This document shows, piece after piece, positions 1-5,211 of a DNA stretch of 6,121 nt (positions are counted from its first letter, which is position 1; each line of letters begins with the position of its first letter). Origin of the DNA: Bacteroidaceae bacterium. GTDB lineage: Bacteria > Bacteroidota > Bacteroidia > Bacteroidales > Bacteroidaceae. The stretch is taken from contig JAFYWE010000131.1 in NCBI GenBank assembly GCA_017558165.1, positions 1-6,121 on the forward strand, written 5' to 3'. Both the position numbers and the translations under genes were made by a program. Under the pieces are notes generated by a model. That model saw only the letters and a program-made list of their open reading frames with translations. It searched no databases and was not told the DNA's origin.

Positions 1-2589
1 ATTATTAGCATCATCATAGCGGATAGAGACAATAGGTGTAGTATTGTCCTCATCAACGACCATTATGGCCGAGTAGATGGTATTACCCTTGGTACCTGAA
101 GCGATATCAGTACCCTGCACGCGAATCGGGTAACTGCCGTGCGTGAGTCCAAGTTCAGTCGGGCGGATGGTGACAGAGTGTGTAAAGCTATCGTTCACGA
201 CAGCGGTTGCAAGCGGTTGCCATTCGCCGCCGACCTTGATATCAACCTGAGCTGATATACCTTTATCGCTCTGATTGTTGGCGAACTTGTACAAAGGTAC
301 AGACACGCTTGCCGTTGTCGGTGTTATGGGATTGTCGGCAGAATACTGCAGAACCTGCACAGAGGTACAAGTGACATCGACAGCCGTCACCGTGATATTC
401 TTACTACCGCTTGCCCCAGTATCGTCGTAGGCAACAAGGCGGTATTTCTTCGAGCCTGCAGCAGTGAAGAACTGCGTGAAATCGATAGGAAAACTATAGT
501 CATTCAGATCTGCAGAGCTCTGCTGATTGACGGTCTGCGAGAACACAGTGATGTTTGTGTCACGGTCAACAAGCTCAATACGCTCAATGCTGTTTTCCGT
601 TTCCACTCCAGTTGCCGATGATACAGAACGGATGGCCGCAGATGTGGCAATATCCGCGCCATAAGCTCCATAGAGAGGAGAGTTCTTGAACGCGATGGCC
701 ACGATGGTTGCGCTACCGCCACCAGTGCCAGTGCCGACGGGGAACTGCACCTCATCGCCGACGGTATCGCCGTCAGCATTCTGCATTGATATCTTGACAA
801 CACCCTCTGTCTCGGTATCAACAACAAGGTTTGCAGGGAGGTGATGACGTGCTCCTTCAGCTGAGAAGGCTTTGCCTGTGCCCACCTCGGGAGTGTCCGA
901 AAGTTCAATTTCTGAACCACCGCCACCGAACTCACTCCAAAGAGCCGGCTCACTGAAATCGGCAATCGATCCTTGGAACTGCCTTGTCTCCATCTTGTTC
1001 TCGGCCACCTTGTAGCTGATAACAAGACCAGGTTTGGCATATGTAAGGCCTTTCTCTTTCTGGTATGCCAAAAGAGCCGTCAAGGCGCTCTCAAGAGTGT
1101 AGAAATTGCCGAATGTAGGAGCTCCGACGAGATTATCAATGATAATAAACGGCTCCGAACCCGCGGCCAACGAACCGAAGTCCTTCCAGTTCTCGGGGTT
1201 AATCCACTGCTCCTCGGTAAGAGACTTGCCCACGAACTGATATGTCTTCCACGTTCCGGCTGCTATCTCGAAGGAGAGAATCAAGCCCAGTGCGGCCTTT
1301 TTCTTTGTCCAGGCAAGATGCACTGCAGATGAGCCGACATTCTCCGTATCACAAAGCGAATAGTATCCGCTGATTGGCATTTCAGTCGTAACATTGTAGA
1401 TGTTGCCGACTGATGAACCGCCGAAGTCCTTCCAGTTATCAAGGTTCTGGAATGACTGAATGGTGTTCACACCGATGAACTGCTTAGATACCCAACCATC
1501 CTCCGAGAGATACACAACCACCATACCAGCTGTAAGACGGCCGGCATTTATAAGAGCAGAAACAACAGCCTCAAGGTCATATATCGTTGTCGGAGCATTC
1601 CTCCACGCATTGACATTGCACACTGTAAGATTCTGCAACTGTGAGCTTGTCTGTAGCGAATCGACGTGTTGCTCGAGTGCAACGCCACGACTACCAGGGA
1701 AAGCTGTATTTGCTGTCTCTCCAAGGGCGAGGTCAGAGCCTATGGCGGCCAATCTCGAGCCACTCCAACGGTAGCACTTGCCGTCGCCCATGCAGAGGAA
1801 CACCTTACCTGCAGATGGGATATAGTTACTCTGGAACACGCCATCACCAGGCCAGTTGCAGTAGTACAACTTGTCCTCTGGGTTGTAGACAATAAATCTG
1901 TTCAGTGTAGTGCTGAAGTAAACAGGAGTGGCAAGCTCCGAACCGAGCTCAGGCAAATCGCGGTTCTCGACAATTACATCTGCGATGACACCCTCAAACT
2001 CCACGACATCATCAACGAATGCCGGGAGATTGGCTGCAGGCACCTTGCCCATCGCGTCAAGAGGAGCAATGCCTGAAGGCTTGCCGATTTGACCGTAGAA
2101 ATCGGCAACCTCTTGAGCGAGGCCATCGATGTTTGCCATGTTCTGCAGGACCTTTGTCTCGATAGAGGTCAATCCGTTCTGCAATGTAGTGACAGTAGTG
2201 CTGATTGAGGCAATCGAACTGTTTGCCGATGTCGCGCCGTTCAGTGCAGTATTGGCCGTGTTCACGGCAGAATTGAGTGCTGTTCTCAACTCAGCCAAGA
2301 GAGCTGGAGTAAGCAATCCCGCGTTAGCTGTCGATGCAGCAGGAATTGTGATGTTCAGCGGAACTTCACTGCCGTCATCAAGCCTCTTCTTCATCGAAAT
2401 GATGAAAGTGCTCTCTGAAGCCTGATGGCTCAATGTAGCGCCGTCAATCATCGCCTCCGGCATCGTGTCTATCAGTGCCTGAAGGATAGACACGAACAAA
2501 CCACCGATTCGCGAAGCAGAGTTCTCATACTCTTCTGTTGCATCTCGCACAGTAGCTGCAAGAGGAAGTAGGTTTGTTAATTTACTCAT
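1..2589 (-). CDS. Large modular phage tail-fibre / receptor-binding-like structural protein (3' end outside window)
   Basis: The frame opens at ATG 2589 (MSKLTNLLPL) and stays open for 863 codons to the window edge, so the C-terminus is missing. Visible order: residues 1-80, N-terminal head segment (VRDATEEYENSASRIGG), perhaps the virion-attachment part; 98-168, Ser/Thr/Ala/Asn-rich stalk with regularly spaced aliphatic residues, like a trimeric coiled coil; 173-198, tail-fibre motif (GIAPLDAMGKVPAANLP, then VDDVVEF); 200-309, beta-rich segment with FIVY, YYCNW, CYRWSG and LGETANTAFPG; 321-556, three divergent modules ending in WKDFG or WSEFG; 617-625, glycine hinge; 626-850, two beta-sandwich-like segments. 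Such motifs recur in phage fibres and baseplate receptor-binding proteins. There is no signal peptide or membrane segment. I infer an extended trimeric fibre that binds the host surface with its unseen C-terminus. There is no Shine-Dalgarno sequence before the ATG. A bacterial surface adhesin is less likely, given the phage neighbours. Confidence 0.78.
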   Translation of the reverse strand, partial: MSKLTNLLPLAATVRDATEEYENSASRIGGLFVSILQALIDTMPEAMIDGATLSHQASESTFIISMKKRLDDGSEVPLNITIPAASTANAGLLTPALLAELRTALNSAVNTANTALNGATSANSSIASISTTVTTLQNGLTSIETKVLQNMANIDGLAQEVADFYGQIGKPSGIAPLDAMGKVPAANLPAFVDDVVEFEGVIADVIVENRDLPELGSELATPVYFSTTLNRFIVYNPEDKLYYCNWPGDGVFQSNYIPSAGKVFLCMGDGKCYRWSGSRLAAIGSDLALGETANTAFPGSRGVALEQHVDSLQTSSQLQNLTVCNVNAWRNAPTTIYDLEAVVSALINAGRLTAGMVVVYLSEDGWVSKQFIGVNTIQSFQNLDNWKDFGGSSVGNIYNVTTEMPISGYYSLCDTENVGSSAVHLAWTKKKAALGLILSFEIAAGTWKTYQFVGKSLTEEQWINPENWKDFGSLAAGSEPFIIIDNLVGAPTFGNFYTLESALTALLAYQKEKGLTYAKPGLVISYKVAENKMETRQFQGSIADFSEPALWSEFGGGGSEIELSDTPEVGTGKAFSAEGARHHLPANLVVDTETEGVVKISMQNADGDTVGDEVQFPVGTGTGGGSATIVAIAFKNSPLYGAYGADIATSAAIRSVSSATGVETENSIERIELVDRDTNITVFSQTVNQQSSADLNDYSFPIDFTQFFTAAGSKKYRLVAYDDTGASGSKNITVTAVDVTCTSVQVLQYSADNPITPTTASVSVPLYKFANNQSDKGISAQVDIKVGGEWQPLATAVVNDSFTHSVTIRPTELGLTHGSYPIRVQGTDIASGTKGNTIYSAIMVVDEDNTTPIVSIRYDDANN
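40..714 (-). other. Two beta-sandwich (Ig-like) segments near the visible end of the fibre protein
   Basis: Residues 626-735 and 736-850 alternate hydrophobic strands with polar turns: IERIELVDRDTNITVFSQTV, KKYRLVAYDDTGASGSKNI, then ASVSVPLYKF, AQVDIKVGGEWQPL, FTHSVTIRP, GSYPIRVQGTDIASG and IYSAIMVVDE. The 'RLVAYDD..G..' and 'YPIRVQGTD' strands look like the last strands of Ig-like folds. A Gly-rich hinge (GTGTGGG, 619-625) precedes them. A carbohydrate-binding or spacer role is inferred. Confidence 0.45.
202..220. repeat. Short 10-base-period tandem repeat
   Basis: The 9-mer AGCGGTTGC occurs twice with a 1-base spacer (202-210 and 212-220). The period is not a multiple of three, so it does not repeat at protein level (the local protein is WQPLATAV). 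It could be a slippage site but is short enough to be chance. Confidence 0.6.
922..1629 (-). repeat. Three divergent copies of a ~70-80 residue module inside the fibre gene
   Basis: Copies: residues 321-391 (1417-1629), 395-473 (1171-1407) and 479-556 (922-1155). Each has an opening strand region (N..N, Y.LE or YSL), a hydrophobic strand (GMVVVYL, LGLILSF, GLVISYK), a Q-F-x-G turn (KQFIG, YQFVG, RQFQG) and a W-x-(D/E)-F-G end (NWKDFGG, NWKDFGS, LWSEFGG). Copies 1 and 3 also share a 'LE.(A)V.(A)L' helix. Copies 1 and 2 are closest at the end; copy 3 is more diverged. They most likely arose by internal duplication and form a stack of small beta domains in the fibre shaft. Confidence 0.7.
1175..1437 (-). 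repeat. 17-base direct repeat at the ends of modules 1 and 2
   Basis: The 17-mer CCGAAGTCCTTCCAGTT (plus strand) occurs at 1421-1437 and at 1175-1191, 246 bases apart. It encodes the shared NWKDFG end. Codon-level identity here, against much lower identity elsewhere in the modules, suggests either recent duplication or local gene conversion between the two copies. The third copy (from 926) has diverged (ccgaactcactccaa). Confidence 0.75.
1663..1992 (-). other. Beta-rich 'YRW..LGET' segment of the fibre protein
   Basis: Residues 200-309 hold short aromatic strands (PVYFSTTLNRFIVY, KLYYCNW, KVFLCMGDGKCYRWSG) ending in LALGETANTAFPGSRG. Phage fibres often carry a closely similar 'YRW.GS.L..I...LALGET..TAY.G.RG' stretch, so this is probably a conserved joint before the repeated modules. 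Three cysteines (244, 266, 272) lie here. Confidence 0.5.
1996..2073 (-). other. Tail-fibre motif GIAPLDAMGKVPAANLP
   Basis: Residues 173-198 read as 'G-(I)-A-P-L-D-x-x-G-K-V-P-x-x-x-L-P' followed by a VDDV.EF stretch. The same 'G[IV]A.LD..GKVP..QLP' consensus recurs in phage tail fibres of several phyla, where it sits at a junction between shaft and head modules. This is the main reason for calling the gene a fibre. Confidence 0.6.
2086..2298 (-). other. Coiled-coil-like stalk of the fibre protein
   Basis: Residues 98-168 are Ser/Thr/Ala/Asn-rich with repeated aliphatic residues (SSIASISTTVTTLQNGL, SIETKVLQNMANIDGL) at about heptad spacing and without proline or cysteine. This is the composition of trimeric coiled-coil shafts in phage fibres. 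The trimer is inferred; only the composition and spacing are seen. Confidence 0.5.
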
Positions 2590-2600
2590 AAGTGATTATA

Positions 2601-2622
2601 TTTTGAAAAACGTATTTCAAAA
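2601..2622. repeat. 8-base A+T-rich inverted repeat in the gap before the fibre gene
   Basis: TTTTGAAA (2601-2608) and TTTCAAAA (2615-2622) form a perfect 8-base inverted repeat with a 6-base loop. It overlaps the candidate -7 box by five bases. The stem has a single G-C pair and no following T-run on the minus strand, so a strong terminator is unlikely. An operator, a weak mRNA 5' hairpin or chance are all possible. Confidence 0.4.
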
Positions 2623-2625
2623 GTA
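2618..2625 (-). promoter_or_regulatory. Candidate Bacteroides-type -7 box for the fibre gene
   Basis: On the minus strand the gap reads TACTTTTG, an exact match to the Bacteroides -7 consensus TAnnTTTG. It lies 29 bases before the fibre ATG, inside the only real intergenic gap. No TTTG lies at the expected -33 distance (about 19-21 bases upstream); the nearest suitable stretch is a T-run, TTTT. The support is therefore the -7 box alone, and in A+T-rich DNA it could be chance. Confidence 0.35.
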
Positions 2626-2653
2626 ACCACCACAAAAAGGAGGTAAAAAGACA

Positions 2654-3106
2654 CTATTTCCGCAGTTCCTCGACAATAGTATTCAACGCTTCATGAGCAT
2701 AGATGTCAGTCATTGCCCTACGGAAAACAGCCAATGAGGTATAAAGTTTGTGCGAATACCAGTTCCTGCGTTTGCGAGGCTTACCACTTGTCTTGTAACC
2801 TCCCCAGGCAGGGCCTACCTTCCTCGGTCTGTCCAACCTGTTCTCTCTTCGGTATTCAGGATCCAGGAACTCGAGGTCACCACCATTGCCCCGAGTATAG
2901 CCACGTCCGGTACCGAAAGCCTGGTATATACCATAGCCGGCCCATTTGATAAGAGTGCTGTCTGCAGTTGAAGTTCCAGAGAAGCTGCTCATCAAAGAAC
3001 CGGTACGGACAATGTTATGCTTGGCAATCTTCTCTTGCCAAATATCAATCATCATATCCGTCCAGGCTTTGATATATTCTTTTTGATTCTTTACTTCATC
3101 TGCCAT
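2654..3106 (-). CDS. HK97-gp10-like head-tail connector / tail completion protein
   Basis: This 150-residue protein begins MADEVKNQKE and ends in TAG. The N-terminal helix (residues 8-30) is followed by VRTGSLMSSFSG (33-44) and then WAGYGIYQAFGTGRGYTRG (55-73). That order (helix, R-T-G-x-L turn, aromatic strand, F-G-T-G) is the usual signature of HK97-gp10-like neck proteins, and 150 residues fits the family. The middle (81-118) is strongly basic and Arg/Lys/Gly-rich; a C-terminal helix follows (125-149). In this family the protein joins the head-tail interface during assembly. A longer frame reaches an ATG at 3172, but its extra 22 residues would overlap the preceding gene by 82 bases instead of 16 and look like out-of-frame translation (MHRTLLHARV), so I chose the internal start. 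No Shine-Dalgarno sequence is visible. It is the last gene of the compact block. Confidence 0.65.
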   Translation of the reverse strand: MADEVKNQKEYIKAWTDMMIDIWQEKIAKHNIVRTGSLMSSFSGTSTADSTLIKWAGYGIYQAFGTGRGYTRGNGGDLEFLDPEYRRENRLDRPRKVGPAWGGYKTSGKPRKRRNWYSHKLYTSLAVFRRAMTDIYAHEALNTIVEELRK

Positions 3107-3591
3107 TGTTCTGCTTTGTAACAAAGATTCTCGGGTTCGGAGCACTCGAGCATGAAGCAGAGTCCGGTGCAACCGCTGAACATATATTTATTGAACTCCC
3201 GATAGAATATGCTGTCGGTCTTGAGATAAATTAAATCACCACATTCTGCTTTGTCTTTGATAAGGCGAGAGACAATTTGGGTGTAAAGTTCGCGACAGAT
3301 GGCAAGCTGCTTCTCACGGTCCTCCATATCGTTTATCCTATAACGGCGAAGCAACGAAACTGTGAAAACACGCTTGCGGAAATATCCGCCACCACTACCA
3401 CGAAAGTTTTGCCCCTCGGTGGTATCATCGAACACGAAGAAGTTAGCCACTTTGCGAGACTCGTTTATAACACCCTCCAAGTTCTCAATGCCCGGGCAAG
3501 TAGTAAAATGGAATCCCTCGGCTACAGCCAATTTATTCTCATTGCATAAACGCTCAAAATACTCTTGAGCTTTGAAGAAAACTGTTCCCAT
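3091..3591 (-). CDS. Hypothetical phage structural protein, possible tail terminator/neck component
   Basis: This 166-residue protein starts at ATG 3591 inside the stop codon of the preceding gene (TAATG, one shared base), a typical coupled junction. I do not recognise the family with certainty. It has an N-terminal helix (MGTVFFKAQEYFERLC), strands around residues 49-55 (ANFFVFD), a flexible glycine loop (64-70, RGSGGGY), a strand (72-84, RKRVFTVSLLRRY), a helix (88-112) and C-terminal strands (120-150). This alpha/beta pattern, its length and its place beside a gp10-like gene would suit a tail-terminator or tail-completion protein, but that is inference. It has eight cysteines (16, 32, 99, 117, 141, 145, 150, 157), five of them in the last 50 residues, which is unusual for a neck protein. 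It overlaps the next gene by 16 bases. Confidence 0.7.
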   Translation of the reverse strand: MGTVFFKAQEYFERLCNENKLAVAEGFHFTTCPGIENLEGVINESRKVANFFVFDDTTEGQNFRGSGGGYFRKRVFTVSLLRRYRINDMEDREKQLAICRELYTQIVSRLIKDKAECGDLIYLKTDSIFYREFNKYMFSGCTGLCFMLECSEPENLCYKAEQWQMK

Positions 3592-4394
3592 TATCTTTTC
3601 ATTGATTGCTTAAAGTCTTCGGCCTCGCGTGCCTTGGCGTCGAGTTCAGTCAAGGCTCTCCATGTGTCAATGGCGAGGATCTCTTTCTCCTTGGTAACAT
3701 CACCGCCTGTCAATGCGCGTATCTGGGCGTTCATGGCCTCTACAACAGATTGCGAACCTCCACCCTCCGTGCGCTTGAAGAAGTTGCTGAACTGCATTGA
3801 AAAATGCGTCTTCAGCTGAGTGTACCACTGGAATACCGAAAAGAACTCATAAGGTTTCAGCTTGTCAATACGCGGTTGAACTGAATACTCCCCATCATCA
3901 GGCCAATCATTGCGGACAACAGGGCGTGAATATACAAGATTAGCCATTTCGACCACGGCCAAAGGATTCTTACTCATCAAATATCCTTGATAGAAGTTGT
4001 CGAGCATGATGTAAGTTTCAAACGGAACACCATGCAGTAGCTTGTCTATGGGCTTTCGGTCGTAAAGCTCATCAAGCAGTACCGGATGTGTACCCGGCTC
4101 CAACACCCATTGCAAGTATTCAGTAAGAGCAAGAAGATCTTCAGAGGAGAGATTGACACTCATCATTCCTTTATCAGTGACAACGCGACACAGAGCCGTT
4201 CCCTCTCTTTTCTCAACAATGGCCATATTGGCAAAGAAAAGAGTGATACGCAGAAGTGCAGTTGTCTTATCATAAGCAGACAAGAAAACCAGCACAGCCT
4301 TCAGCTGTCTTTGATTGAGTTCTTTCCAGGACTTCGGGAATTTGAAGTCCAGGGTATTCCCATTAGCAATAACAGTGTGTTTATACTTTCCCAT
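3591..4394 (-). CDS. Hypothetical phage protein, conserved-looking, function unknown
   Basis: This 267-residue protein (MGKYKHTVIA start) is not one I can assign. The N-terminus (residues 1-20) reads as two short strands, followed by a helical segment with WKELNQRQLKAVLVFLSAY (23-41) and further helices. A central aromatic block contains YSRPVVRNDWPDDGEYS (155-171) and PYEFFSVFQWY (181-191); the tail has a GGG linker (211-213), then IRALTGGDVTKE (225-236) and a charged helix (250-267). There is no signal peptide or clear membrane helix. The frame extends upstream to 4496, but the extra 34 residues are Arg/Lys-rich (MIRSRPTRLLRRTRHEK) and would overlap the DUF6712-like gene by 101 bases. Starting at 4394 leaves a 1-base gap to its stop. 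Position suggests a head-tail joining role or a tail-assembly-chaperone-like role; neither is proven. The existence of the gene is well supported. Confidence 0.72.
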   Translation of the reverse strand: MGKYKHTVIANGNTLDFKFPKSWKELNQRQLKAVLVFLSAYDKTTALLRITLFFANMAIVEKREGTALCRVVTDKGMMSVNLSSEDLLALTEYLQWVLEPGTHPVLLDELYDRKPIDKLLHGVPFETYIMLDNFYQGYLMSKNPLAVVEMANLVYSRPVVRNDWPDDGEYSVQPRIDKLKPYEFFSVFQWYTQLKTHFSMQFSNFFKRTEGGGSQSVVEAMNAQIRALTGGDVTKEKEILAIDTWRALTELDAKAREAEDFKQSMKR

Positions 4395-4395
4395 A

Positions 4396-5211
4396 TTACA
4401 AAAAAAAGTAAGCTCCGTTTTCCTTTTTGTTCTCGAATTTCTCGCTTTTTCGTGCCTGGTACGCCGAAGAAGCCTTGTAGGTCGGGAACGAATCAATCAT
4501 CGTATCAAGGAACCTCAGCAAAGTCTGCACAAGTGGATTGATATCGGCCGAGTGCATATCACTAATCTCTGCCGATATAATGCCATGGATGAGCTGTACA
4601 ACTTGAGTCTGGTGCGCAGTAATTTCGTTGTGACGGATACAAGTCAGCAATTCATCAACCAGTTCATCACCGATGACATCACGAATCCTGGCCTCGGCCA
4701 TTGTGACAAGAGGCTGATACTTGGCACAATCTCTGCGGTAAATTTCAGGGAAAGCCTTGCGACGAAAATATTCACCAGACCAGAAGAATGTGCTGAAATA
4801 TCCTTTTGCGATAACAGTATCATACCACTCCTTATGCCGTCTCAAGTGAGACAATAACATATCGAAAGAGTCATCATACACGTCAAGCAGTTTCTTCTGC
4901 AAACGATTGACACGTTCCGAGCTTGCCGGAGTGATGTTCTCTGTAGATACGACACCGAAACCAGAGTCTGTAAGAATGAGGTCAAGGTGCGGAATAGAGT
5001 CAGCATAAGCCTTGACGCAGATGGCAGTCGTGATAAGTCTCTCTTCGATAGCAGAAGGATCCTCCACAACATCGAGGCCGAGAGTGCTAAACAAAGTTTC
5101 CTGGACAGACTCTAATTGAGCAACAACCGCCTCATAAACATAGTTATTGCAGTTGGTGGCCGAGTAACAATATTTTTCGAACACCTCTTTTGTGATATCA
5201 ATCTTATTCAT
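4396..5211 (-). CDS. DUF6712-like phage protein, probable head-tail adaptor
   Basis: This 271-residue protein starts at ATG 5211 (MNKIDITKEV). It is mostly helical and contains SIPHLDLILTDSGFGVVST (residues 72-90) followed by ITPASSERVNRL (93-104). From memory this 'LDLxLTxxGFGVVS...PAS.ERV' stretch matches DUF6712, a family of unknown function found in phages and prophages of Bacteroidetes. Residues 59-80 and 98-130 look helical; an aromatic patch follows (GYFSTFFWSGEYF, 137-149); the C-terminus is Lys/Glu-rich (252-264) and ends in AYFFL. Its place right after the portal-like gene, its helical character and its size suggest an adaptor that docks on the portal ring, but that is inference. 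The ATG lies inside the end of the portal-like gene (8-base overlap ATGAATAA), so the two are probably translationally coupled. No Shine-Dalgarno sequence is visible. Confidence 0.72.
   Translation of the reverse strand: MNKIDITKEVFEKYCYSATNCNNYVYEAVVAQLESVQETLFSTLGLDVVEDPSAIEERLITTAICVKAYADSIPHLDLILTDSGFGVVSTENITPASSERVNRLQKKLLDVYDDSFDMLLSHLRRHKEWYDTVIAKGYFSTFFWSGEYFRRKAFPEIYRRDCAKYQPLVTMAEARIRDVIGDELVDELLTCIRHNEITAHQTQVVQLIHGIISAEISDMHSADINPLVQTLLRFLDTMIDSFPTYKASSAYQARKSEKFENKKENGAYFFL

Noticed and set aside
1..863. Diversity-generating retroelement variable region in the visible part of the fibre
   Set aside because: No template/variable repeat pair, reverse transcriptase or adenine-biased repeat is visible. 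Such a region, if present, would lie in the C-terminus outside the window.
504..1040. 178-codon open frame on the minus strand inside the fibre gene
   Set aside because: It lies in a different frame of a strand already used by the fibre gene, whose 863-codon frame is continuous and has recognisable motifs. The shadow is Ser/Arg/Leu-rich with no motif.
973..1332. Plus-strand open frames in the fibre region (973-1332, 1460-1774, 1666-2076, 2129-2425)
   Set aside because: They run antisense to the repetitive, low-complexity fibre gene, overlap each other, and show no domain-like composition.
2637..2644. Strong Shine-Dalgarno-like AAGGAGGT on the plus strand in the intergenic gap
   Set aside because: No plausible plus-strand gene starts downstream, and it falls where the minus strand is non-coding A+T/C-rich spacer; most likely chance.
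4086..4857. Plus-strand open frames at 4086-4541 and 4315-4857
   Set aside because: They are antisense to two well-supported genes and overlap each other; nothing suggests independent coding.
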